Part shown: positions 47,095 through 54,722 of the stretch, in pieces
How the letters are laid out: each line of letters begins with the position of its first letter
Position numbering within the stretch: the stretch's first letter is position 1
DNA from: Candidatus Neomarinimicrobiota bacterium
Lineage (GTDB): Bacteria > Fidelibacterota > Marinisomatia > Marinisomatales > TCS55
Length of the DNA stretch: 64,000 nucleotides
Reading direction: 5' to 3'
Assembly (NCBI GenBank): GCA_018651745.1
Contig: JABIDL010000026.1
Span: 1-64,000, forward strand
Translations under genes and position numbers: made by a program
Notes under the pieces: model-generated
The model's database searches: none
Told to the model about the DNA's origin: nothing
Seen by the model: the letters and a program-made list of their open reading frames with translations, nothing else

Positions 47095-48474
47095 CTACTG
47101 AACTGTTAAAATAGATTGAATTGAAGGTAAAGATCTTTGTGAAGATCCCCATGATTCCATAAAATAATTTGAATCAACTATTGAACTCACAAAATTCTTT
47201 TCCGCCAGTGTATAGTAAACTCTCTCTTTTTTAAATCCAGTGAATCCAGAAGAAAGCAATGAATCCTGTTCAAATATTTCAAGTTCTTTCCATAATGACT
47301 TTCCATATTTAATTTTACTATTATGCCAAAAATCATCATCATTATTTAATTCTGAATAATTATTAAGAGCGTAGTTTAGGTTTGTTTTTTTCTCTTTATA
47401 ATCAAAACCAAGTTGTCTCCAATATTTATTTCCTGTTTCTAACGCAAAATTGAGTTTTCGATTTATTCCGATATCAAAATATTCTAAATTTCCATACATA
47501 AGTAAAATACTTGAATCAGGAATATTTATTGTATTATTAGCCCATTGATACTTCATTAAATCACTTATTTTATTCCATTGTTTAACATTTAAAGTATCAC
47601 TTTTTGAATTATTGTTAATTTTTAAATCCATCCATTCTTTTGAAGATGAAAGCTCAAATAGATTTCCGATAAATAAAATAAGCGATAAAATTGTTGTAGC
47701 AATAACACCAGCTTTCACCATGTCCTGCCCTCTCACACCGCCAATCAGTTCTGGCTTTTGCGAAAGGTATGCGCTGGCGGCAAAGAATTCTTCACCGATG
47801 AGGGTATAATCACATGCCGTAACAAAGAATGGAATCTGCGCTTGCGAAGCTGTTCCGGCAATTTGAATGGCACCGATTGAATTTCCTGTTTCCGCCAAGA
47901 TTAAAGATTCCGCATAAAATTTTCCCATATACAAACAGGCAGCCGGTTTTTCACGAACCATAATTCCGTTAACGCCGGCCGCATAGGCAAATTGGTCATC
48001 TGTCAAATAATGCACCATATCTTCGTGAAACATGTCCGGACGGCCTTCCATCATATAAGATTCTCTACATGCTTCCCGTGCGGCTTTCATAACAATAGAT
48101 CTTGACACTGGAACATTAAGAGAAGTTTCATATCGTGCAGTCATTTTTGAAACATGACCTAAAACGATCACGCCTGCAACTGTTTCCACTTGATCCATAT
48201 CCATAATTCCCGGTACAAATAAAACAGGCTTTCCCATTTCTGTAGATCTACCAACAGCTTCTTCAACTGCTTTCAATCCGGGAATGGGACGTAAATAAAA
48301 TTCTTCTCCGCGTTCTGCCATGCGAATATTATAGAGTAATGTTGCTCCAATTACGACAATAGCAATAAACATTACAATTCTATTTGGATTGAAAAGCGGA
48401 TGCCCCGCAGACCAATAGACTAGGAACGCAAAAGTCAACCCTCCGGTTATCATCCAAAATTGTTTATCCTTCAC
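47095..48474 (-). CDS. DUF6754-type membrane protein with an atypical C-terminal extension
   Basis: Two N-terminal helices (about 8-22, 30-48), then a cytoplasmic domain (about 65-265) that I recognise as DUF6754-like: AVEEAVGRSTEMGKPVLFVP, AYAAGVNGIMVREKP, LILAETGNSIGAIQIAGTAS and LIGEEFFAASAYLSQKPELI. A third helix follows (VIATTILSLILFIGN, near 275). The last 170 residues are different: rich in Asn, Lys, Ser, Tyr and Trp, encoded by visibly more A/T-rich DNA (about 47095-47640), with no membrane helix. This tail may be a lineage-specific or acquired domain. Overlaps the small upstream gene by 11 bases. Confidence 0.75.
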   Translation of the reverse strand: MKDKQFWMITGGLTFAFLVYWSAGHPLFNPNRIVMFIAIVVIGATLLYNIRMAERGEEFYLRPIPGLKAVEEAVGRSTEMGKPVLFVPGIMDMDQVETVAGVIVLGHVSKMTARYETSLNVPVSRSIVMKAAREACRESYMMEGRPDMFHEDMVHYLTDDQFAYAAGVNGIMVREKPAACLYMGKFYAESLILAETGNSIGAIQIAGTASQAQIPFFVTACDYTLIGEEFFAASAYLSQKPELIGGVRGQDMVKAGVIATTILSLILFIGNLFELSSSKEWMDLKINNNSKSDTLNVKQWNKISDLMKYQWANNTINIPDSSILLMYGNLEYFDIGINRKLNFALETGNKYWRQLGFDYKEKKTNLNYALNNYSELNNDDDFWHNSKIKYGKSLWKELEIFEQDSLLSSGFTGFKKERVYYTLAEKNFVSSIVDSNYFMESWGSSQRSLPSIQSILTVQ

Positions 48475-48802
48475 TCGCTTCTCCTTCCATTTCGGAATTT
48501 ACTTTATCCAGACGTTCAATTTCTGATAAAAGAAATTCTACCGTATCCGGTTCTTCAAAAAGTTCTGCGGCTCGATAATAACCATCCGCTTTTATAAAAG
48601 AATTTACAATCGGGCCAAAAAATACCATAGCATGACTGCCAAGCAATGCTAATGGTTTTGTCATTTCCAGAAAAAAAATAGCCGGTGTTACAAATCCCGA
48701 ACGCTGGATTCGTTTAGCCAATCTTGTGATGAATTCTTTATCGGGATTGGATAAAGATATTGGATTAGGAGTCAATGGATTGGGATTGGAAGTTTGGATC
48801 AT
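48464..48802 (-). CDS. Small conserved protein, N-terminus encoded by repeat flank
   Basis: 112 aa as read. The core from about residue 24 (EFITRLAKRIQRSGFVTPAI, then FFLEMTKPLALLGSHAMVF and FLLSEIERLDKVNSE) looks like a compact mostly helical protein with an amphipathic or membrane-associated middle. No family named. The first 18-20 residues (MIQTSNPNPLTPNPISLSNP) are encoded by the flank shared with the IVP cassette at 50 kb, and the only ATG before residue 48 lies in that flank. The native start may have been lost or may be a TTG. The end overlaps the DUF6754 gene. Confidence 0.65.
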   Translation of the reverse strand: MIQTSNPNPLTPNPISLSNPDKEFITRLAKRIQRSGFVTPAIFFLEMTKPLALLGSHAMVFFGPIVNSFIKADGYYRAAELFEEPDTVEFLLSEIERLDKVNSEMEGEASEG

Positions 48803-48857
48803 TAAGGCTGCCTTTTAATAAAATTAATTTTCTTTTCCATCGTCTTTATCCTAATCC
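48763..48857. repeat. Collapsed IVP cassette (solo remnant)
   Basis: The left flank GATTAGGAGTCAATGGATT...GGATCATT (48763-48803) matches 50011-50057. The right flank TTTTCTTTTCCAT..TCTTTATCCTAATCC matches 50446-50475. Between them, on the minus strand, ATG at 48840 opens a 12-codon frame MEKKINFIKRQP ending at 48802, matching the MEKKIYF start of the intact IVP gene. About 370 bases of coding sequence are missing. Best read as a deletion remnant of the same cassette. Confidence 0.75.
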
Positions 48858-48867
48858 ATTTTCCATT

Positions 48868-49995
48868 TTAGTCTGTTTCAACCATTTCCAAATTTGCCCG
48901 GGGAATTTCAACATTTTCTCCATCAATTTCAATGATAGCAACCCGCACCATAGTTTCGGATTCCATTTTTCTCAAATCAGCAGGAAGGTCTATGACTTTT
49001 CCCATTCTTCCAAAATAAGGAGCGCGAATAACACGAACAAGGCTTCCGGCCTGGATTCCTTCGGACGCATTGGCATCTTTGTGATCACCCTTTAGTTGAT
49101 CTTTTGTTAACGGAACAACAATTTCAGGGCGAATGACACCGGCACGAATTTGCGTTGCGCCATTAACAGAAGCAAATTTTCCGCGATGTTCCTTTAATAA
49201 ATCAAATGTTTGCGAACCCATTCGGATTTTTCCATATCCTTCGGTTAGGATTAGCGATGTAACCAAATCTTCCGAACCCGTAATGGCAACACCGAGGGTA
49301 TATCCTAAAATATCTTCTAAATCGAAATAATTAAATCCGCCGACAACGACTCCTGCCACTTTCATTTGAATCGCTTTTTTGTACGCGTTTAAACTTATAA
49401 AAGAACCGCCAACAATAATTTTGCCTTCTAATTCTGATGTGATCATTTCTTCAGTGATTTCATCTTCTCGAGTACCTGTTACTATTTCAAGATTTCCTCT
49501 GCTTTCCCCGCCGATTCCAAAAATTCCCTGAATAAATACACCTTCAGATTCAATGATAACGCCTTCTTCCGGAAGGACTTTTTTAATGGTTCCGCTCATG
49601 TATGCGTCAATTTCAACGGGAATGGGCGCTTCGCGAATCACGACCTGTCCCGTGGTATCAGAAATCACTTCTATGGTCCCATCGACAGGAGCGATTACAT
49701 TGGATTTGAATAAACCGAATATTCCTTTTGTTTCAGCAATCATTTCATCTTTACTGACTGCCGTGCCTTCTTTTACAATCATTGCTTCTTTTACATCATC
49801 CGCATCAATATTTAATTGGTTAGCAACATTGACCATTTGGACATTTCCGGGTAAATCCGTTTTTGCTACAATATCATCGGGTGTAACATTTGAACCTTCT
49901 TTAACTGTTACCGTGCCTTTTAAAGGCAAACGTCTCTCTTTATCGATCTTCGTTTCGTGTAAAACTTTGAGTCCGGGTGTGTATGCGTGGGCCAT
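48868..49995 (-). CDS. Barrel-sandwich/KOW-domain protein of the MutL/DUF6754 operon
   Basis: 375 aa, no membrane segment. Residues about 20-170 contain repeated lipoyl/barrel-sandwich-like units (LKGTVTVKEGSNVTPDDIV, FKSNVIAPVDGTIEVISD, MSGTIKKVLPEEGVIIESEG). A middle domain (ELEGKIIVGGSFISLNAYKK, then VAGVVVGGFNYFDLEDIL) follows. The last 55 residues form a KOW/SH3-like domain (AGSLVRVIRAPYFGRMGKVI; GENVEIPRANLEMVE). It may act as a cytoplasmic adaptor; the lipoyl-type folds show no obvious attachment Lys. The start lies just after the left flank of the intact IVP cassette. Confidence 0.72.
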   Translation of the reverse strand: MAHAYTPGLKVLHETKIDKERRLPLKGTVTVKEGSNVTPDDIVAKTDLPGNVQMVNVANQLNIDADDVKEAMIVKEGTAVSKDEMIAETKGIFGLFKSNVIAPVDGTIEVISDTTGQVVIREAPIPVEIDAYMSGTIKKVLPEEGVIIESEGVFIQGIFGIGGESRGNLEIVTGTREDEITEEMITSELEGKIIVGGSFISLNAYKKAIQMKVAGVVVGGFNYFDLEDILGYTLGVAITGSEDLVTSLILTEGYGKIRMGSQTFDLLKEHRGKFASVNGATQIRAGVIRPEIVVPLTKDQLKGDHKDANASEGIQAGSLVRVIRAPYFGRMGKVIDLPADLRKMESETMVRVAIIEIDGENVEIPRANLEMVETD

Positions 49996-50010
49996 AAATT
50001 CAGTAGATTA

Positions 50011-50500
50011 GATTAGGAGTCAATAGATTCGGATTAGGATTGGGAGTCTGGATCATTTAGGCGACTTCTCCATAATCTGATATTTCTTCACTTATTTGAT
50101 TCATTGCCGATTGTGATAATTTTGTCAGCATTTTAACAATGGATAATAATAATTCTTTACCATCAACAATTTCATTTTCATTTAATAAGTTTTTCACGAC
50201 GATCACATCTAGGCAGGATGCACATTCCAAAGCAGATGCCCTTGCAATTTCAAAATAACGTTTTCTATCCTTTGGATAAGATTTACCATTTCCTTCCGCT
50301 ATATTTAATGGCACAGAAATTGACGCTCTATCCAATTGATCTGCTACATTTTTGTTTTTCCTAATTGGTTTCCAAAATGAATTCAACCATTCAATAAACT
50401 GAAGTGAAAATTGATAAACCTCTAATTTCTCATGATTAAAATATATTTTCTTTTCCATATTCTTTATCCTAATCCTTATCCTATGCCCTTATCCTAATCC
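50011..50500. mobile_element. IVP cassette: four-helix-bundle gene flanked by inverted GGATTAGGAT repeats
   Basis: The gene is bracketed by GGATTAGGAT (50031-50040) and its reverse complement ATCCTAATCC at 50466-50475 and again at 50491-50500. Both flanks recur at the remnant at 48.8 kb. The cassette interrupts an otherwise tightly packed operon. No transposase or recombinase is encoded within it. The right repeat also supplies the last codons (Gly-Leu-Gly) and the stop of the MutL-family gene. Confidence 0.6.
50057..50458 (-). CDS. Four-helix-bundle protein, 23S rRNA IVP family
   Basis: 133 aa with the hallmark pattern of the 23S rRNA-intervening-sequence protein family: KLEVYQFSLQFIEWLNSFW, then VADQLDRASISVPLNIAEGN, then RYFEIARASALECASCLDV. 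The family forms homopentameric four-helix bundles; its function is unknown. Here it is not inside an rRNA gene but between two genes of a membrane operon, with repeat-type flanks. A short frame starting at the adjacent ATG (MIQTPNPNPNLLTPNLIY) overlaps its stop and matches the N-terminus of the small gene at 48.8 kb. Confidence 0.93.
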   Translation of the reverse strand: MEKKIYFNHEKLEVYQFSLQFIEWLNSFWKPIRKNKNVADQLDRASISVPLNIAEGNGKSYPKDRKRYFEIARASALECASCLDVIVVKNLLNENEIVDGKELLLSIVKMLTKLSQSAMNQISEEISDYGEVA

Positions 50501-52312
50501 TTCCAACGAAGGATACTCCTGCATAGCCGCTGACCACTTTGATAAATCAGCAATGCGTTGCTGCGAATTATCGGAAATATTCATTGGACGCCCACGTCCA
50601 TCTAAAATGATTCCAACCACGCCGCCATAAATAATGGTTTGGATGGTTTCATTTTTTCCTGAACCGATATCCATACCTTTTCCCGGAGTCAGTTTAGCAT
50701 TCACTTTTTCATACGGAACATCAATTCTGACAATATCGCCAAATTTGATTTCATGAGTTTGAGTTTCGCCATTTAACAATGTTAATTCCGCATGTAAAAC
50801 GGTTGTACCCGGTTTTGTGGTTCCAACAGGCGCGACGCACGTTCCAAGGTGAATTAAGCAATCTTTTTCAAAAACTTCGATGGCAGCAGCGCGAGCATCT
50901 TGCGCTAAATCTTCCTTTTCGATTTTTGCCATGACACCAAGCTGCGGCATCATAAAAATGGAATCCACGGCTAATTGTGTAATGCCTTCCGGCAGAAATG
51001 AATCAATCAACATTCGAGCAGATTGCTCTCGGCGAGGCGCATGAGATAAAACGCCGCCGGATCCAACCAGTAAATCGAGTTCCATCATATCCACTAAAGA
51101 TTCACCCGAATCTGTTTGCTCAAATGCGTCGGAGATGGTTCGTTCTTTTTGAACACCTTTTAAGTTGACCGCAAATGATTTATGCTGGATAAAAGAAAGG
51201 CGCAATGCTTCTCGGGCGATGGCTTGTTCAATCACCAATTCTTCCAAACTTTGGGGAACCGTCGTTGGGCGAATCATTTTATTTCCGATTCGATTTGTTA
51301 ATTCTTTTTCATCAATGTTAAATGGAACCCAACGTAACACATTTTTCAATCCCGATTCGGCTAATACATTACAAATGGAATAGCTCATTCCAAGATTTGC
51401 GCTTACAGTTCGATTAAATTGTTTTTGAAAGACGGAAAAAATATCTGTAGTAGCTCCCCCAATATCGACTCCGACAACGGAAATATTCTCTTTTTCTGCT
51501 ACCATTTCAATGAGAGCACCCACAGCGCCTGGTGTTGGCATAATCGGTGCGTCCGTCCATTCCATCAACTTCTTATATCCGGGCGCCTGCTGCATAACGT
51601 GTTCCATAAATAAATCATGAATCTTATCTCGTGATGGCTTCAGATTTTCCCGTTCCAAAACAGGACGGATATTCTCCGTTAAATCAAGATCGGTGATTTC
51701 ACCGAGTGTTTCTTCGATTTTACCAGAAGCGTCTGTATTTCCGGCGTAAATAACCGGTAATTTATAGTTTGTACCTAAGCGTGGTTTTGGATTGGCAGCT
51801 GCGAGAATTTCAGCCAATTCGACTACGTGTTTAGTTGTACCTCCATCAATGCCACCCGAAAGTAAAATCATATCAGGGCGAAGCTGCCTAATTCTGGTTA
51901 TTTTTTCGTGTGGTTTCCGGCCATCGTTTGACGCTAAAACATCCATTACAATAGAGCCCGCACCTAATGCCGCACGTTCTGCAGATTCTCCGGTCATTCC
52001 TTTTACTACTCCGGCCACCATCATTTGTAAACCTCCACCTGCCGAACTTGTGGAAATATAAATATCTACACCTACATCCCCAGAACTCGGAGTGAGAATA
52101 TGATCTCCATCTAATAATTTCCTACCGGCAAGCTCTTCGACTTCCATCACAGCGTTTAGTACTCCTTTGGTTACATCCTCAAAAGGTGCCTCCACTGTAG
52201 TCGGAGCTTCCCCACGCACGCTTAGCCGAAATTCTCCATCGATTTTTTCGATTAGAATCGCTTTGGTTGTTGTACTCCCGCAATCCGTAGCTAATATACT
52301 TCTTAATTCCAT
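50489..52312 (-). CDS. MutL/GlmL-family ASKHA ATPase
   Basis: Matches the family named for glutamate-mutase-associated MutL/GlmL, an actin-like (ASKHA) ATPase. Phosphate-1 motif ATDCGSTTTKAIL at the N-terminus, SSGDVGVDIYISTSSAGGG, MILLSGGIDGGTTKHVVELA, then phosphate-2 GVDIGGATTDIFS near residue 280 and MELDLLVGSGGVLSHAP. No glutamate mutase subunit (mutS/mutE) is nearby; the gene instead heads a membrane operon, so mutase repair is doubtful. 607 aa from ATG 52312 (MELRSIL), 5 bases after cdsA. Confidence 0.88.
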   Translation of the reverse strand: MELRSILATDCGSTTTKAILIEKIDGEFRLSVRGEAPTTVEAPFEDVTKGVLNAVMEVEELAGRKLLDGDHILTPSSGDVGVDIYISTSSAGGGLQMMVAGVVKGMTGESAERAALGAGSIVMDVLASNDGRKPHEKITRIRQLRPDMILLSGGIDGGTTKHVVELAEILAAANPKPRLGTNYKLPVIYAGNTDASGKIEETLGEITDLDLTENIRPVLERENLKPSRDKIHDLFMEHVMQQAPGYKKLMEWTDAPIMPTPGAVGALIEMVAEKENISVVGVDIGGATTDIFSVFQKQFNRTVSANLGMSYSICNVLAESGLKNVLRWVPFNIDEKELTNRIGNKMIRPTTVPQSLEELVIEQAIAREALRLSFIQHKSFAVNLKGVQKERTISDAFEQTDSGESLVDMMELDLLVGSGGVLSHAPRREQSARMLIDSFLPEGITQLAVDSIFMMPQLGVMAKIEKEDLAQDARAAAIEVFEKDCLIHLGTCVAPVGTTKPGTTVLHAELTLLNGETQTHEIKFGDIVRIDVPYEKVNAKLTPGKGMDIGSGKNETIQTIIYGGVVGIILDGRGRPMNISDNSQQRIADLSKWSAAMQEYPSLEGLG

Positions 52313-52317
52313 CTCAA

Positions 52318-53133
52318 TTACCGCACCCAAAGATAAATATAAGATAAGGGTGCCGCAAAGATCATTGAATCAAATCTATCCAACACGCCTCCGTGCCCCC
52401 TTAAAAATGAACCGCTATCTTTTACGCCCGCTTGGCGCTTCATCCAGGATTCCATAAAATCACCTATTTGCCCGATAAATCCTGCGATGAGAGAGAAAAC
52501 CGCAACATCGGTCCATGAAAGTTGCAAACCGCCGATATTCGCCGTTTTAAAAATGATGTATACTGCAAAAGAAGTACCCAATCCGGCTATCGAACCCTGC
52601 ACCGATTTTTTAGGACTTGCCCAGGGAATAATTTTTGTTTTCCCCCAAAGTATACCGGCCCCCATACAAGCGGAATCGCATAGCCATACGGCAAGAATAA
52701 CTGCAGCGGTAAACATGGTTCCGTTTAAAGAATCTGCCTGCCGTAAAAGAATAAGAGTTCCGAGAGTAACGGAAATATACAAAATGCCAAATAGGGCTAA
52801 AGAAACATTTTCTAAAAAATAATCTCGCTTTCGAAATAATTCTGAAAACATAATCAAAAAAGTAAATGCTATCAATGATCCGATTAATTCAATAGATGAA
52901 ATTTCAAGATTGAAATGATAAAAAATTAAAACAATAATCCCACCACCAAGTCCTAACATTTTGGAAGGAGAATATCCTTTTTCGGCATAGAGATTGTAAA
53001 AATCAGTTAATGCGAGTAAAACCACAAGAGTGATAAATATTGAGAAATAGATTTCACCAACCCAAATCAAGGATATGATTGCAGGGATCCCGATGAAATT
53101 AATAAGTGTTCTTCCTTTGCCTTTTTTTGTCAT
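52318..53133 (-). CDS. cdsA: Phosphatidate cytidylyltransferase (CDP-DAG synthase)
   Basis: Makes CDP-diacylglycerol from phosphatidate and CTP in the inner membrane. Seven or eight hydrophobic helices and the family signature near the C-terminus: SPKKSVQGSIAGLGTSF, GQIGDFMESWMKRQAGVKDS and FLRGHGGVLDRFDSM. 271 aa from ATG 53133 (MTKKGKG); the frame extends to a TTG at 53172. It lies 5 bases before the MutL-family gene, so it may be co-transcribed with that operon. Confidence 0.94.
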   Translation of the reverse strand: MTKKGKGRTLINFIGIPAIISLIWVGEIYFSIFITLVVLLALTDFYNLYAEKGYSPSKMLGLGGGIIVLIFYHFNLEISSIELIGSLIAFTFLIMFSELFRKRDYFLENVSLALFGILYISVTLGTLILLRQADSLNGTMFTAAVILAVWLCDSACMGAGILWGKTKIIPWASPKKSVQGSIAGLGTSFAVYIIFKTANIGGLQLSWTDVAVFSLIAGFIGQIGDFMESWMKRQAGVKDSGSFLRGHGGVLDRFDSMIFAAPLSYIYLWVR

Positions 53134-53371
53134 GTTTTTTGTAAAAATGAGACCGGAAGATACTTCAGTCAATTGCTGATAAACAACGGCGATTCTTACA
53201 AATATCAGATGAAAAATCTAGAATATGTTTCCGTTAAAATGAAAATTACTATTTAATAACAGACTTCAATTATTTTACTACATATTTATTTAGGCTTTCA
53301 CTCTCAGACATCGCACCAACAGATAGTGCCTTATGGATACCACTTCCGGTTCTTGATACGAATTTTTCAGC
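53134..53371. other. Intergenic region upstream of cdsA
   Basis: About 240 A/T-rich bases between the lipid kinase stop and the cdsA start. I see no gene, repeat match or strong terminator. It presumably carries the cdsA promoter, but no convincing -35/-10 pair stands out. Confidence 0.4.
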
Positions 53372-54256
53372 TTACACTAAAACTTCAATTTCACTTGGGA
53401 GGACTTCCACATGAATTGGGGTATTCCCAATAATTTCTCCGTCTATATTGAGCGTATGCGGTTCCTTCGGAATAATAGAAAATTCCTTCACTTGGTGATA
53501 TTCCACGATCGGATCACCAATATGCCCGCCGGAAAACACTTTGGGAAACATTTTGAATAGTTTTAATCGGCTGGTTTTATGTGCGACAATTAGGTCAATA
53601 AATCCGTCGTTTAGCTGAGCGAGCGGCGCCATTTTCATCCCTTTTCCGGTGTGAATCGTGTTGCACCCCATAATAAAGCCGAAGTCGCCGACAGTCCTGT
53701 TCCCTTCTATAACCAAAGTCGCCAATCGTTGGCGGAATCGAAGAATTTCAATCAGCGATGCTACATTATAGCGCTGACCACCGAGCCACCTAAGTTTTTC
53801 AGCTATTTCGTTAATATCTGTTGGCATCCCCCATCCCACGATATTAAACGCGTACAATATTTCGCCATTTCCATCCACCTTCATGATATCGATCGGGCGG
53901 TTACGATTGGTTAGTATCCGCTGTACCGCCTGTTTCGGATCAAGACAATCTACATCATGCATAAAAGAATTTCCTGTTCCACCGGTGATGAGACCGATGG
54001 GAATTTTTCTTCCGTCTTCTCGATTCATCAATCCATTAATGATTTCGTGCATAGTGCCATCACCACCCACAGCACACAGACCATCATACCCAGCAAAATT
54101 AAGCGTTGTAGCGAGTTCTCTTCCATGGCCTGCATACTCTGTTTCTATTACGTTTAATTCTGCATTTGCTGCATTAAATATGGGACGGACATCCTGCAAA
54201 ATTCCGGGGCCTTTTTTAACACCGCCTTTTGGATTAACTAAAACGAAAAATTTCAT
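53372..54256 (-). CDS. Diacylglycerol kinase-family lipid kinase
   Basis: DAGK catalytic-domain protein of the YegS/DgkB type: VLVNPKGGVKKGPGI at the start, AVGGDGTMHEIINGL, ITGGTGNSFMHD and the C-terminal NIDGEIIGNTPIHVEVLP. 294 aa. Probably phosphorylates diacylglycerol or a related lipid alcohol at the membrane, returning it to phosphatidate, the substrate of the neighbouring cdsA product. The exact lipid is not evident. It is 4 bases after the RlpA-like gene. Confidence 0.9.
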   Translation of the reverse strand: MKFFVLVNPKGGVKKGPGILQDVRPIFNAANAELNVIETEYAGHGRELATTLNFAGYDGLCAVGGDGTMHEIINGLMNREDGRKIPIGLITGGTGNSFMHDVDCLDPKQAVQRILTNRNRPIDIMKVDGNGEILYAFNIVGWGMPTDINEIAEKLRWLGGQRYNVASLIEILRFRQRLATLVIEGNRTVGDFGFIMGCNTIHTGKGMKMAPLAQLNDGFIDLIVAHKTSRLKLFKMFPKVFSGGHIGDPIVEYHQVKEFSIIPKEPHTLNIDGEIIGNTPIHVEVLPSEIEVLV

Positions 54257-54260
54257 CTTT

Positions 54261-54722
54261 CTAACTTTTCTTATGTTTCATGTATTTATTGTCTCCGAAT
54301 TCGATTACCTCAATTTTGACTTTGGTCGTTCCCTTCCCTACAAATCCAAGTTTAAGGGCTGCGCCGTACGAACAATCCAGAATCCGTCCTTTTACATAAG
54401 GACCTCGGTCATTAATCCTTAAAATCAGCGATTTATTATTATCGACATTTGTAACTCGTACGATGGTGTTAAGGGGTAAAGTTTTATGTGCAGCCGTTAA
54501 TCCATACATATCGTACACTTCACCATTTGCCGTTAATTTTCCGTGAAAATCTTCAGCATAAAAAGAGCTAACGCCCGTCATTGTTTTCCGATGTTTTATC
54601 GGTTTTGTTTTCGATGATTTAGCTTTTGGACGTGGTCCCGATCCACGATAGCGCGGATTATTGGTACACGATACAAACAGGAACATGACGATTAGAAAAA
54701 TACTGGGAACGTTTTTATTCAT
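54261..54722 (-). CDS. rlpA: RlpA-like septal lipoprotein, no SPOR domain
   Basis: Lipoprotein signal with Cys at residue 19 (FLFVSC), a basic linker, then the double-psi beta-barrel: GVSSFYAEDFHGKLTANGE, YGLTAAHKTLPLNTIVRVTN and LRINDRGPYVKGRILDCSYG with the catalytic-type Asp. RlpA proteins cleave denuded glycan strands at the septum or assist there. At 153 aa it lacks the C-terminal SPOR domain found in some homologues. Overlaps the pyrD end by 8 bases. Confidence 0.9.
   Translation of the reverse strand: MNKNVPSIFLIVMFLFVSCTNNPRYRGSGPRPKAKSSKTKPIKHRKTMTGVSSFYAEDFHGKLTANGEVYDMYGLTAAHKTLPLNTIVRVTNVDNNKSLILRINDRGPYVKGRILDCSYGAALKLGFVGKGTTKVKIEVIEFGDNKYMKHKKS

Noticed and set aside
48464-48802. 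The Pro/Asn-rich N-terminus of the 112-aa protein as a genuine domain
   Set aside because: The same sequence recurs non-coding beside the IVP cassette at 50 kb, so it is repeat-derived.
49553-50011. 152-codon open frame antisense to the KOW protein
   Set aside because: Shadow of the conserved minus-strand gene; Ser/Thr/Val-rich without domain features.
50057-50458. Accessory variability protein (Avd) of a diversity-generating retroelement
   Set aside because: Avd is also a small four-helix bundle, but there is no reverse transcriptase, template repeat or variable repeat in the window, and the sequence motifs fit the IVP family.
50489-52312. Part of a glutamate mutase locus
   Set aside because: Neither mutase subunit is nearby and the neighbours are membrane proteins, so the family name is not taken as function.
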